Source: Colwellia sp. RSH04 (lineage in GTDB: Bacteria > Pseudomonadota > Gammaproteobacteria > Enterobacterales > Alteromonadaceae). From it: 64,000 nucleotides of DNA. Of the stretch, positions 49,401-58,947 are shown piece after piece (the first letter of the stretch is position 1; each line of letters begins with the position of its first letter). The stretch spans positions 124,001 to 188,000 of the forward strand of contig NZ_QXIO01000002.1 of the NCBI RefSeq assembly GCF_003545765.1, given 5' to 3'. The notes below the pieces were generated by a model, which saw only the letters and a program-made list of their open reading frames with translations, was not told the origin of the DNA and did no database searches. Both the position numbers and the translations under genes were made by a program.

Positions 49401-50354
49401 GTGATACGTTTTGCATTTCTAATTACCACCTTTATATTTCATCACTCGCTTTCTTTAGCAAGTGATGAAATAAACTCTCGGTTTACCCTTAAACCACAAA
49501 CACTTCTTCAATACATAGAAACCTTATCTAGTGATGCTATGCATGGAAGAAAATTTGCATCTAGCACTAGTCATTTAGCAAGTGATTTTATTATTAACGA
49601 ACTAATAACATATAGAATACAGCCCTTTAAAGGTAAGTATTTGCACCGTTTTATGCATGAGAATTTATTTACTAATAAGCAGGGCGCAAATGTCATTGGA
49701 TTTATACCAGGTTATCAATATTCGGATAAATATATTGTTCTAACGGCACATTATGACCATTTGGGTACTAAAGGGAATTCTGTTTATAACGGTGCGGACG
49801 ATAATGCATCAGGCGTTGCAGCATTACTAGTTTTTGGAAAGCAAATTAAAGAAACCCCTTTAAAACACAATGTAATTTTGTTGTTTACTGATGGTGAAGA
49901 AATTAATTTACTTGGCGCTAAAAGTTTTATTAAAGAGAATGAATCAATCATAGATGGTATTAAGCTCAATATTAATATCGATATGATAGCTGGTGACAGT
50001 AAAACGAAAAAACTTCATTATATATATGGAAACTTCGATAACTTCATAAATAAAAAATTAGTAACACAATTCACATCGATGAAATCTAAAAAGATTAAAG
50101 TTAAAAAAGGCTTTAAGCAATTGGGTCGCTATAGTATTCAAGATCGAAGAACTAATTGGAAGATGGCAAGTGACCATGGTATTTTTGCTAAACATAATAT
50201 TCCATATTTGTATTATGGCGTTGGTACTCATAAGAATTATCATTCAGTTTCTGATACTTATGAAAATATAAATAAAGATTTTGTTGTAGCGGCATCACAG
50301 ATAATTTTTAAGCACCTTGTTTTTTTAGATAATAATATTTCAATAACTAAGTAA
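49401..50354 (+). CDS. secreted M28-family aminopeptidase
   Basis: 317 residues from GTG 49401 with AGG 6 bases upstream; signal peptide ending about SLSLAS. Zinc ligands are in order: TAHYDHLG (His), YNGADDNASG (Asp), TDGEEINLLGA (Glu-Glu), INIDMIAGD (Asp) and KNYHSVSDTYENI (His). Complete catalytic set for a co-catalytic di-zinc peptidase acting outside the cytoplasm. Follows the TPR lipoprotein by 46 bases. Confidence 0.9.
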   Translation: MIRFAFLITTFIFHHSLSLASDEINSRFTLKPQTLLQYIETLSSDAMHGRKFASSTSHLASDFIINELITYRIQPFKGKYLHRFMHENLFTNKQGANVIGFIPGYQYSDKYIVLTAHYDHLGTKGNSVYNGADDNASGVAALLVFGKQIKETPLKHNVILLFTDGEEINLLGAKSFIKENESIIDGIKLNINIDMIAGDSKTKKLHYIYGNFDNFINKKLVTQFTSMKSKKIKVKKGFKQLGRYSIQDRRTNWKMASDHGIFAKHNIPYLYYGVGTHKNYHSVSDTYENINKDFVVAASQIIFKHLVFLDNNISITK

Positions 50355-50616
50355 TAACTAAGGCTATCGTAGGCAGTAATTAACTAAACAGTAAAAGGTC
50401 TACAAATTAAGTCTTTAAATTTATAGTCTTTTAAAATATGTATTTTAATAAGTTATAAATATATGTTAATATAGCGATTAATCAGTTGTTTAGTTATTTT
50501 GAAACGCGACGCTGTGTAAATTCTGTGAGTAAAGTTAGCCAAAAGATGTCTATTTTTCACGTAGCGTTGCGGTTTGTTTAACTCTAACAATTCATCTAAT
50601 ACAGTAATGGTAATCA

Positions 50617-51525
50617 GTGTCCTATTCAATGTTCGAAGGAAAAACAGCTTCAGATATCTATTTGCTATCATTACAGTCTAAGCAAAGTCGAGTTACTATG
50701 GCATCTTTATTAAATGTAGTTGCTTTTCACTTTGCTAAAAAGAAAAACCATCAAGATGTTGATTGGTCCATTTTACATTATGAAAGAATTCTTATGTTTC
50801 TTTCATATCTTTCTGAACAAGGAAAATCTCCTGCTACGATTAACGTTTATCTTTCTGCACTTAAAGGCGTGGCTAAAGAAGCGTGGCGAAAAAAATTAAT
50901 TGATGTTGAAACGTATCAACATATCAAAGAGATTAAACGGATTAAAGGTACACGAAGTATCAAAGGCCGTGCATTAGAACTAGATGAGTTAAATATTCTG
51001 ATAGATTATTGCATGGCACAAGATGGCGTTATTGCTATGCGTGATGCTGCTGTAATTGCTTTAGTATATGGCGCAGGTTTAAGGCGTCATGAAGCAGCAG
51101 GATTGCAGTTATCTGATTTAAATACTAGAGAAGGTACAATAAAAGTTCTTGGTAAAGGCAATAAAGAACGAGTTAACGCCCTGCACGATCGTAATTTAGA
51201 TATTATTCACACGTGGTTAGATGAGCGAGGTTTAGCACCAGGTCCTTTATTTCTTCGAGCGAGAAAAGGAAACAGACTTGTCAATGAACCTATTTCTGGT
51301 CAAACAATCTATGACATTATTATTAGACGTTATAAAGAAGCAGGCCTAAAGCGTTTAACACCACATGATTTAAGAAGAACTTTCGCCACTAAATTACTAG
51401 AAAATGGTGAAGATGTTTTTCTTGTACAAGATTTAATGGGTCATTCGTCTGTTGAAACGACTAAAAACTATGATAGACGTGCTGATAAGGCAAAGACTAA
51501 GGCAGCAAAAGCATTACCATTTTAA
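50617..51525 (+). CDS. solitary tyrosine recombinase (integrase)
   Basis: 302 residues. N-terminal SAM-like core-binding domain (about 15-105) and catalytic domain with Arg in GAGLRRHEAAGL, the beta-hairpin Lys in KVLGKGNKER, HDLRRTFA (His and Arg), GHSSVETTKNYDRR (His and Tyr). All catalytic residues are present. Lacks the extra patch of integron integrases and is not XerC or XerD by overall sequence. No excisionase, att repeats or cargo seen next to it. Start GTG 50617 is uncertain; ATG 50629 is possible. Confidence 0.85.
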   Translation: MSYSMFEGKTASDIYLLSLQSKQSRVTMASLLNVVAFHFAKKKNHQDVDWSILHYERILMFLSYLSEQGKSPATINVYLSALKGVAKEAWRKKLIDVETYQHIKEIKRIKGTRSIKGRALELDELNILIDYCMAQDGVIAMRDAAVIALVYGAGLRRHEAAGLQLSDLNTREGTIKVLGKGNKERVNALHDRNLDIIHTWLDERGLAPGPLFLRARKGNRLVNEPISGQTIYDIIIRRYKEAGLKRLTPHDLRRTFATKLLENGEDVFLVQDLMGHSSVETTKNYDRRADKAKTKAAKALPF

Positions 51526-51572
51526 TGCTTTTGCTAATTTTGTGCTGCAAGGCCTTGTTTTTTATGACAAAT

Positions 51573-52421
51573 CTAATTGATTGGCGCTATTTTTAATACT
51601 AACGCAGGGTCAATTTTTACATCAAACCAGTTAATGCGCCAATCTAAATGAGGCCCAGTAGCCCTACCGCTTTTTCCAACAGATGCAACAACTTGACCTT
51701 GCTCTACATAGTCTCCCTCATTAACTGAAGAAGCACTTAAATGTAAAAAAGTTGAGCTAACGCCGTGTCCGTGGTCAATGATCATAGTGCCACCAGAGTA
51801 AAACATATCGGGTACCCAAAGTAAGACCTTTCCTGATGCTGGAGCTTTAACGGGGTCACCAATTTTCCCTGCATAATCAAGACCATAATGGGGTCTTTTT
51901 GGTACGCCGTTATAAACTCTTCGGCTACCATAAACACCAGTAATTGTGCCATCTATTGGCGCAATAAAGCCTGTAGCGAAATGTGTCAAATCACTTGATG
52001 TTTTTCGAGCTGCTTTAACTTGTTTGCTATCTTTTCTTGAGCGTTCTATTGCTTTGGGGTTAGGCTGCATAATACTTTTCTTTATGCCTTCAATCCTTTG
52101 CTCTTTATAAGTGCGCGGTTTCGGTGTAAATATTTTGCGTTGAGTATCACCGTTTGGTGAAGAAACAATTAAGGTATATTCAGTTTTATCATCGCGTGAA
52201 AAGCCAAAAGCATACTCGCCATTTGCAGATACTTTCAGCGGTTTGCCATTTAATGTAACAGTGCTTTTTTTAGCTGCTTTGCCGACAACTAAACCGCCCT
52301 GCTTAATTTCTCCAGCAAGTTTAATATCATTGACTGTTTTTGCATTTGCACTTGCCAATAAAAATGTACTAAGTAAAGCTGCGGTCATCAAAGGCTTATA
52401 AACTTGCTTCTTTTTATCCAT
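51573..52421 (-). CDS. M23-family peptidase (LytM domain)
   Basis: 282 residues. Signal peptide ending ANAK (about 1-28), a beta-rich N-terminal region, then the LytM domain with His/Asp in PHYGLDYAG, HGHGV, FLHLS and GPHLDWR, so all zinc ligands are kept and it should cleave peptidoglycan cross-bridges. The start overlaps the end of the PTPS-like gene by 8 bases. Confidence 0.92.
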   Translation of the reverse strand: MDKKKQVYKPLMTAALLSTFLLASANAKTVNDIKLAGEIKQGGLVVGKAAKKSTVTLNGKPLKVSANGEYAFGFSRDDKTEYTLIVSSPNGDTQRKIFTPKPRTYKEQRIEGIKKSIMQPNPKAIERSRKDSKQVKAARKTSSDLTHFATGFIAPIDGTITGVYGSRRVYNGVPKRPHYGLDYAGKIGDPVKAPASGKVLLWVPDMFYSGGTMIIDHGHGVSSTFLHLSASSVNEGDYVEQGQVVASVGKSGRATGPHLDWRINWFDVKIDPALVLKIAPIN

Positions 52422-53301
52422 TTACGATTGCTCCTTTCGCGACACCTTCATAAGCAATTACCTTTAATCTATTTTCTAATTCAGGGTGAGTTGCTACTAA
52501 TTGTCTTAAGATAAAATCTGCCAATAACTCCACTGTTGAATCACAATCAACTACATCAAGTATTTTAGAAGATACCGCAATATCGAATCGACCTTGCGGG
52601 GCCCAATAAGCAAAAAATTGATGATCGGGTTTCAAATACTCGTCAATATGATCTGATAACTGAATTTCTTCACGTGGAACTCTATCAGCTTCACTGGCAA
52701 TATAAATATCTTCCCAACGTTGACACCATTCATGTTCAAGCGTTCTATCTTTTTTACCATCAACGAAAATTTGAATTTTTGAACGATGACCATGTGCTAT
52801 ACGCTGACAATTACCGTCGTGTAATTTTAATCCATGGGTATAGTGATAGAAATCCCCAGGAATATTTTCAGCTCTTAATGTAAGTGTTAACCCTTTCACA
52901 TTTTCTGGTAATTGCTCAAGGATCACGTCAGTTAAATGTTGGGTTACGGCTTCAATGGTAATGGCTTCAGTTTCAACACTGGCAAAAGCACACGCCGGTG
53001 ATTGCAAATGATAGCTCGCCACCTCACTAAAGAAATCAATCGTTTGATGATTAACTTGATGTGAAGATTCTTTCAACGTGACTGATTTCGATAAAATAGG
53101 CAGTAGTAATTTATGATCAACTGCTTCATCAATAATGGCTTTAATTTGCTTTTTAACAACCGCAAAATCTAATACCATGCTCATTTCATTTAATGAGCCA
53201 TCAAGCAATACATCAACTATCCAACTTTCTCCTACAATTCCACGAATTGGACATAAATAAGAGAAGTCTATTACCGTTAAGTCATCTACAAATAATTGCA
53301 T
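52414..53301 (-). CDS. tandem PTPS-fold protein (QueD-like)
   Basis: 295 residues from ATG at 53301, where family sequence begins (MQLFVDDLTVIDFSYL); the ATG at 53340 would overlap pyrC by 19 bases. Two 6-pyruvoyl-tetrahydropterin-synthase-like domains. The first keeps VLDFAVVKKQI and DHKLLLP but has GES where the zinc HxH is expected. The second has HDGNCQRIAHGHRSK with the HGH pair and Cys, but a changed C-terminal half. The two may make one composite site. Could act in queuosine or pterin chemistry; unproven. Confidence 0.8.
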   Translation of the reverse strand: MQLFVDDLTVIDFSYLCPIRGIVGESWIVDVLLDGSLNEMSMVLDFAVVKKQIKAIIDEAVDHKLLLPILSKSVTLKESSHQVNHQTIDFFSEVASYHLQSPACAFASVETEAITIEAVTQHLTDVILEQLPENVKGLTLTLRAENIPGDFYHYTHGLKLHDGNCQRIAHGHRSKIQIFVDGKKDRTLEHEWCQRWEDIYIASEADRVPREEIQLSDHIDEYLKPDHQFFAYWAPQGRFDIAVSSKILDVVDCDSTVELLADFILRQLVATHPELENRLKVIAYEGVAKGAIVNG

Positions 53302-53321
53302 TAGTTCAAATTTACCTTGGA

Positions 53322-54368
53322 TTAATCTTTTATTTGCCATTGAATGGTTTCATTGGCACGAATTGGTACAACAATATCTTCACCAAATGACATTGTGGCG
53401 GGAACAGTCCAATCTTTTCTTATTAACGTTATTTTATCTGTGTTAACAGGTAGTTGATAAAATGCAGGTCCATTTAAACTCGCAAAAGATTCTAATTTAT
53501 CTAGTGCATTCTCATTTTCAAAAACTTCAGCATACAACTCAATTGCTGCATGAGCTGTATATGATCCCGCACAACCACATGCTGATTCTTTAGCATGTTT
53601 AGCATGAGGTGCTGAATCTGTACCTAAGAAAAACTTAGCATTACCACTTGTTGCAGCTTCGATTAATGCCTGTTGATGAATGTTTCGCTTTAAAACAGGT
53701 AAACAATAAAAGTGAGGTTTAATACCACCAACCAACATGTGATTTCTGTTAAATAATAAATGATGTACGGTTATGGTTGCTGCAACATTATCACTTGCGG
53801 CATTAACAAAATCGACAGCATTCTTAGTGGTGATATGTTCTAAAACAACTTTTAGGGTTGGGTATTTTTTAACAAGAGGCTTAAGGATACTATCAATAAA
53901 CACCTGTTCTCTATCAAAAATATCAATATCGTTAGTCGTAACCTCACCGTGAATAAGTAAAGGCATGCCAACAGATTCCATTGCGGCAAAAACATCAGAT
54001 AGGTTGTCAACATCAGTTACCCCTGATGAAGAGTTAGTTGTTGCACCTGCAGGATAAAGTTTAGCCGCAAACACTAAACCTGAATCTTTTGCTTTAACAA
54101 TATCTTGCGCTGTCGTATTGTCTGTTAAATAAAGAACCATCAGTGGTTGAAAATGAGCGGCAGGTTTCGCTGCCATAATCCTTTGATGATATTCAGTTGC
54201 TTGTTCAGCATTCATTACTGGTGGCACTAGGTTTGGCATTACAATAGCTCGACCAAAATATCGACTTATATCTTCAACAGTATTGGTAAGTACATCACCA
54301 TCTCTTAAATGTACATGCCAATCATCAGGTCTGGTGATAGTCAGTTCGTTTATTGCATTACTAGACAT
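53322..54368 (-). CDS. pyrC: dihydroorotase
   Basis: 348 residues, same as E. coli PyrC. Zinc site [24 protein letters not shown] and [14 protein letters not shown]. It closes the dihydroorotate ring in pyrimidine synthesis. Divergent from nothing nearby; the downstream PTPS-like gene starts about 20 bases after it. Confidence 0.96.
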   Translation of the reverse strand: MSSNAINELTITRPDDWHVHLRDGDVLTNTVEDISRYFGRAIVMPNLVPPVMNAEQATEYHQRIMAAKPAAHFQPLMVLYLTDNTTAQDIVKAKDSGLVFAAKLYPAGATTNSSSGVTDVDNLSDVFAAMESVGMPLLIHGEVTTNDIDIFDREQVFIDSILKPLVKKYPTLKVVLEHITTKNAVDFVNAASDNVAATITVHHLLFNRNHMLVGGIKPHFYCLPVLKRNIHQQALIEAATSGNAKFFLGTDSAPHAKHAKESACGCAGSYTAHAAIELYAEVFENENALDKLESFASLNGPAFYQLPVNTDKITLIRKDWTVPATMSFGEDIVVPIRANETIQWQIKD

Positions 54369-54475
54369 TATTTATTTCCTGTATATCAAATTTTTTATTA
54401 ACCTATTGTAATTATAGGGCTTTCAATAGTTACGCGTTACTTGTGGCTGGGCTTTTTCTTACGTGACTTTTTAAT

Positions 54476-55525
54476 TTATTCGCTATTATCTTCAGTTTGA
54501 TTTGCTAAAAGTGTTAATAATTGTTCTTTTAAATTAGGCGGGACTTTGAAAATGGTAATAGAGTCATTATGCGGATTATAGACCACATCCTCACCCAAAT
54601 GACTACGTTCGAAACTCAAACTTATACCATTTCCATAACCAGAATATTTAGTGATTTTATTTACCACCGCCTGCTCATGAGGAAATGACTCTTCAATCGG
54701 ATAAGACTGCTCCTGACAAAACTGATAAAAATCTGACTCTGCACCAGCAGGCTCTATGACCTTCCCTAACTCTTGTATTGAAACATCTTGTGAGCTTGCT
54801 TTCTGATCTTTACAGTAATTGAGTAGATCTTTACGAGTCTTTTGCTTTTCAGTAGCATCCAATTGATTGACTGAAACATAATCTTCAACGGCTTGAACTA
54901 AAGTTTGCGTTTGCTCTTTAGCATTAAGCCCTTCTTCACACCCAAGAAAATCAAGAAAAAAATCTGATACTTTTCTACCTGCACGACCTTTAATAAAAGA
55001 TATATAGCGGTTGCCTTGGGCATTTTGCTGATAATCAAATAAATCTATTCTAGCCGCAAGTTGTAGCTTATTAGTATCAAGGTGTTGATCCGCTGAAATA
55101 TTTAATTCACCATCAACACTATAATGTTCTGTAATGGGAATAATAGCAGCGAGTAAATATCTACCACCCATGTATTCATAGTGACAAATAATTAAATAGC
55201 CCGTTTCGGCTAAATCATACTTCTCAATTTCATTTTTAAGAACATTACCCGCCTGACAACTAAACGTATAAAAACTCTGTTGTTCATTTAAGTAGCTTTC
55301 CATTAAGTCTACAAATCGTGCAGCATCACCCTCAGCAGGTGATGTTGTAAAACTACCGTAAGCTTTACTACCTTTGGCATTGTAAATACCATGTAAACCA
55401 TCAACAAAGTTAGTTATTTTCTGACTTTGTTCAATTTCTTCAGGCCCTAATCGTAATTGAACCTCTCCTGTTTCTTCTATTTTAGAAAGAAAATGTAGTG
55501 CGATATTTGAAATTATTAAACTCAT
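54476..55525 (-). CDS. yejK: nucleoid-associated protein YejK
   Basis: 349 residues (E. coli 335), NdpA/YejK family: IISNIALHFLSKIEETGEVQL at the N-terminus and ISFIKGRAGRKVSDFFLDFLGC in the middle. Nucleoid-associated; precise role unknown. Divergent from yejL, the arrangement conserved in gammaproteobacteria. Confidence 0.93.
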   Translation of the reverse strand: MSLIISNIALHFLSKIEETGEVQLRLGPEEIEQSQKITNFVDGLHGIYNAKGSKAYGSFTTSPAEGDAARFVDLMESYLNEQQSFYTFSCQAGNVLKNEIEKYDLAETGYLIICHYEYMGGRYLLAAIIPITEHYSVDGELNISADQHLDTNKLQLAARIDLFDYQQNAQGNRYISFIKGRAGRKVSDFFLDFLGCEEGLNAKEQTQTLVQAVEDYVSVNQLDATEKQKTRKDLLNYCKDQKASSQDVSIQELGKVIEPAGAESDFYQFCQEQSYPIEESFPHEQAVVNKITKYSGYGNGISLSFERSHLGEDVVYNPHNDSITIFKVPPNLKEQLLTLLANQTEDNSE

Positions 55526-55613
55526 AGATAAAAGTCAGTCTTTGTCTTATATAGTATATTGTGCAGGCATTTGATAAACTACGAAAATTATAAATTTACG
55601 CGTATATCAACTC

Positions 55614-55820
55614 ATGCCAATTGTATCGAAATATTCCAACGAACGTATAGAAAAAATCATCCAAGAATTAATGGATGTACTTGTTACTGAATCCGCAACA
55701 CCCGATTTAGCATTAATGTGCTTAGGTAATGCGGTAACAAACGTAGTTTCTCAGGTTCCAGAAGAACAACGTTCTGCTATTGTAGACAATTTTACCCGAG
55801 CATTGAAACAATCAATCTAA
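55614..55820 (+). CDS. yejL: YejL family protein (DUF1414)
   Basis: 68 residues, helical, with the family segment [19 protein letters not shown] and [13 protein letters not shown]. Conserved beside yejK and yejM; function unknown. Confidence 0.92.
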   Translation: MPIVSKYSNERIEKIIQELMDVLVTESATPDLALMCLGNAVTNVVSQVPEEQRSAIVDNFTRALKQSI

Positions 55821-55865
55821 AAATTACGTAATTAATTCCATTTATTCAGAGAAGAAAATATATCA

Positions 55866-57599
55866 ATGGTTTCGTTTGATAATAAAAGTTATAGCAAAAA
55901 ATTATTACACCTTATTAGTTGGGGCCATTGGTTCACTTTTTTCAATATATTAGCCGCGATAGGTTTTTCATCTTTTTATTTAATAAATGAATCGATACCA
56001 GAAACACTTCTTGGCCAAGCTTACTTGTTTACTACATGGGTAAGCCATATTGCATTTTTAACCTTTATTAGCTTTGTACTGTTACTTTTTCCACTGACAC
56101 TTATTTTTCCACATACCAAGTTTATTAGAACCTCGGGGTCTATAATATTTACGGTTGGATTATTACTGTTAGTGTTAGATGCATTTATATATAACCGCCT
56201 CGGTTACCATTTGAATGCCTCTTCAAGTAGTCAAATTATCGATTTAATTACAGAACAAATAAACGATAACACAACAAAATTTTATTTAATTAGCAGTGTT
56301 TTAGCGTTAGTTATTTTAGCTTTTCAATTGGTAATAAGTAACTTTGCCTGGAAACACTTACTACAATTACAAAAAACCGTTTTTGCACGATTTGTGGTGC
56401 TTTTTCTAGTAATGTCTTTCTTTTTTAGTCATTTAAGTCATATTTGGGCTGATGCAAATTTAGATTATGATATTTTACAGCAAGACACTATGTTGCCGTT
56501 ATCATACCCTGCTACCGCTAAAACGTTGTTAACTAAATACGGGCTATTTAACTTAAATGACTATTTAGAAAGAAAAACAAGCCCACTAGAATTTACCTCT
56601 ACGATACCTGATTACCCTGTATTGAACACATCACAATGCAAGCCAATGCTAGGCGCTATTGATAACCAACAAGCATCAACATTTATCGTGTTAATAGACG
56701 ACGAGTTAAGTGTTGAACAGCTTCAGCAATTACAGCAACGTTCTAGTACGGGTAGTTTATTATTAGAAAATCATATTGATACAGGACTAAATGCGGATTC
56801 TTGGTTTAATTTTTTCTACTCATTACCGAACATTTACCAAGATGGTATTTTAAGTCAAGAACAAGCTCCTATGTTGTTTCAAGCACTTAAACATCATAAA
56901 TTAGATACAACGTTTACAACCATTTCAGCAACAAAAGGTGATTTAAAAGAAGCAAACCAGACTTGGTATAAATCTTTATTTAATCAACATAACTCTTTGG
57001 AAGGTATTTCAACGATATTATTCGCAGATAACTTAAATACCATTTCAGCAGGGTTACATGTTTTTTATTTTTCAAGCAGTGATAAAGGTAATAACCAAGA
57101 CAACTATAACTTTGAATTATTTGTAGATGCCTTGTTACTTGCCCAAAAGCAAAAACAGCTCAAAGATTATATATGGATAAGCTCTATAAATAATAAGCAT
57201 GAAGATACACGTTTATCGACTAAACCAGCCTTATTAGTATACCCTTCTAGCCAACCAGCACAGTTAAAAGAGTTTACCCATTTAACAAGTCATATGGATT
57301 TACAACCAACATTAATGAAAAACTGGCTTAACTGCTTTAATACGCCAAAAAATTATGCCGCTGGCCATGATTTATTAACCTTAAAAAGGGATCGGGTTAT
57401 AGCAAACACGACTGCCAAAGGAATGATGGTATTTAATAAAGATAAATCTGTGTTTGTTGATCAAAATGGTAATTTTCAGAGTTATTCAAGGCAATTAGAA
57501 GCACCGATCACCGTAAATGCTGATTTCCCTTTACTGATTGATGGTGTTCACTATATTAAACAGTTTGGTAACACAGCAAGTAGTAAGCTAAATGATTAA
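55866..57599 (+). CDS. yejM: YejM/LapC (PbgA) inner-membrane regulator of LPS synthesis
   Basis: 577 residues. Five hydrophobic helices in the first ~190 residues (LISWGHWFTFFNILAAIGF is the family start), then a periplasmic sulfatase-like domain whose catalytic metal residues are not evident, as in the non-enzymatic family members. Known: senses periplasmic lipid A and restrains LapB, stabilising LpxC. lapB is in this same window, 23 kb upstream. The gene follows yejL by 45 bases. Confidence 0.92.
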   Translation: MVSFDNKSYSKKLLHLISWGHWFTFFNILAAIGFSSFYLINESIPETLLGQAYLFTTWVSHIAFLTFISFVLLLFPLTLIFPHTKFIRTSGSIIFTVGLLLLVLDAFIYNRLGYHLNASSSSQIIDLITEQINDNTTKFYLISSVLALVILAFQLVISNFAWKHLLQLQKTVFARFVVLFLVMSFFFSHLSHIWADANLDYDILQQDTMLPLSYPATAKTLLTKYGLFNLNDYLERKTSPLEFTSTIPDYPVLNTSQCKPMLGAIDNQQASTFIVLIDDELSVEQLQQLQQRSSTGSLLLENHIDTGLNADSWFNFFYSLPNIYQDGILSQEQAPMLFQALKHHKLDTTFTTISATKGDLKEANQTWYKSLFNQHNSLEGISTILFADNLNTISAGLHVFYFSSSDKGNNQDNYNFELFVDALLLAQKQKQLKDYIWISSINNKHEDTRLSTKPALLVYPSSQPAQLKEFTHLTSHMDLQPTLMKNWLNCFNTPKNYAAGHDLLTLKRDRVIANTTAKGMMVFNKDKSVFVDQNGNFQSYSRQLEAPITVNADFPLLIDGVHYIKQFGNTASSKLND

Positions 57600-57736
57600 T
57601 AACTAAGCAAACAAACATTATTTTTGATTCTAATAGTTAAATAGCATTGCATTAGTTATTGTTTCTATTATTATACAATCCTTAGTAAACATTCCCCCTC
57701 CTTTATGTTTACTCGTTTATGAAAGTGAAAGTATTT

Positions 57737-57813
57737 CGGGGTATAGCGCAGCTTGGTAGCGCGTGCGTCTGGGGGACGTGAGGTCGCAAGTTCGAATCTT
57801 GCTACTCCGACCA
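57737..57813 (+). tRNA. tRNA-Pro(GGG)
   Basis: 77 bases with encoded CCA. Acceptor CGGGGTA/TACTCCG, D arm TAGCGCAGCTTGGTAGCGC, anticodon GGG at 57771-57773 in loop CTGGGGG, T arm GTTCGAATC. Confidence 0.96.
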
Positions 57814-57818
57814 TATAA

Positions 57819-57847
57819 AAAAAATGGAGCCGATTGGCTCCATTTTT
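57819..57847. terminator. bidirectional terminator after tRNA-Pro
   Basis: AAAATGGAGCC (57821-57831), loop GATT, GGCTCCATTTTT (57836-57847). Serves the tRNA and the convergent small gene. Confidence 0.92.
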
Positions 57848-57866
57848 GTTTTAGTCAGATTATTTT

Positions 57867-58154
57867 TTAATGATTTAAAATTAAAGATCTCGCTGATTCT
57901 ATTTCAACAGCACAGTCAGTATTTAATTCATCGGCTAATACTTTTTCTAACGCATTATTAAATGCATCTTGTGTTTGTATGTCTAATTCTTCAAATGCAT
58001 ACATCATGAGTTTATGTGAATCTAAAGTACATGAAGTACAGGTTGATGCTTTGTTATCTAAGTTCGTATTGCCTTCAAGATAGCTATTAAGGCATTTAAT
58101 TTGTAGCAATGAAGTTTCACCTTGCTGAACACCATCAATTGAGTATTTGATCAT
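57867..58154 (-). CDS. small unknown protein with CxxC
   Basis: 95 residues, acidic, no signal peptide or membrane helix. Contains a CTSC motif and two further cysteines, mostly helical by eye. I do not recognise the family. Ribosome site GAGAG about 9 bases before the ATG supports it as real. Monocistronic. Confidence 0.6.
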   Translation of the reverse strand: MIKYSIDGVQQGETSLLQIKCLNSYLEGNTNLDNKASTCTSCTLDSHKLMMYAFEELDIQTQDAFNNALEKVLADELNTDCAVEIESARSLILNH

Positions 58155-58268
58155 AAAATATCTCTCTTACAAAATTTGTTAATTTATTGTAGAGAAACTG
58201 ACTGTTATTTTCTTTAGCAACTTGTTCTATTTTGTAATGATTTAATAGTTTATATCAAAAGCATCATG

Positions 58269-58520
58269 CTACTTAAACCATACTTTCCCGCCGATAAATT
58301 TATACGCTGCAGTACCTCTAATGAGCGTTTCACGAGCAAATTGCTTTTCACAGTTAGGGCAGATACAGGGCTTAACGGTATAGTCTTTAGTTATTCTTTC
58401 AAGAAAACATTTAACCAAAGCCCCCTTTCCTGCTTTGCGATATTTAAACAATGGTTGATTACAAAGCTTGCAGTAAATATCTACGGTTTTAACAGGGCCT
58501 TTTTTATTGGGTTTTGCCAT
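58269..58520 (-). CDS. small double zinc-ribbon protein
   Basis: 83 residues, very basic. Two CxxC pairs (CKLC at about 17-20 and CPNC at about 54-57) plus Cys38 and Cys52, suggesting zinc binding, with KY.KAGKGALVKCF between them. Likely nucleic-acid-associated, by charge only. Family not recognised with a name. Confidence 0.7.
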   Translation of the reverse strand: MAKPNKKGPVKTVDIYCKLCNQPLFKYRKAGKGALVKCFLERITKDYTVKPCICPNCEKQFARETLIRGTAAYKFIGGKVWFK

Positions 58521-58560
58521 AAATTTAATTTTTACGAAAAAACATTTTAATAAGAAACAT

Positions 58561-58929
58561 TTATGGATATGAAACTACATAGGCTGTTGCACGACATCGA
58601 ACGTACTTTTTACAGTCAAAATAAAAACTGCTGTTTTTACATTCATCATATACTATCGCGTTTCCGCCTAAATATTGAGCTTCAACCTTTAATGTTTTAT
58701 GTAGTGACTTTTGTGATGGCATTGGCCCATCAACGAAGAGTTGGCAGTAGTCTGTTTCAACAGGCCCTAATATTTTTGCATTCATCGCAAATATTTCACT
58801 ATGGCTATATTCTTCTACAACACTAGACCTGATAGCACGATCAACATGGCTATCTACATTTGTATTAAAAGAGCCTGAAGAACAGCCTATCAATAGCGTA
58901 TAAACAACACCTAGAATTATTATCTTCAT
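58561..58929 (-). CDS. RcsF-like lipoprotein
   Basis: 122 residues. Signal peptide with lipobox LLIGC (Cys16). The mature part ends in a domain with the RcsF cysteine pattern: Cys in VETDYCQLF, then GGNAIVYDEC, FDC and VRCRATA, close to RcsF (SCQ, HSC, GCY, VCIG), where two disulfides lock the fold. RcsF senses envelope stress for the Rcs relay in enterobacteria; no rcs gene is in the window and marine Alteromonadales usually lack Rcs, so its job is probably different. Confidence 0.68.
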   Translation of the reverse strand: MKIIILGVVYTLLIGCSSGSFNTNVDSHVDRAIRSSVVEEYSHSEIFAMNAKILGPVETDYCQLFVDGPMPSQKSLHKTLKVEAQYLGGNAIVYDECKNSSFYFDCKKYVRCRATAYVVSYP

Positions 58930-58947
58930 ATAATTATCCTCATTAAA

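Noticed and set aside
50585-50605. CTCTAACAATTC just before the tyrosine recombinase looks like the end of an integron attC site.
   Set aside because: No matching inverse core (GTTRRRY) or complementary arm is found nearby, and the recombinase lacks the integron-specific patch. A match of about ten bases is expected by chance.
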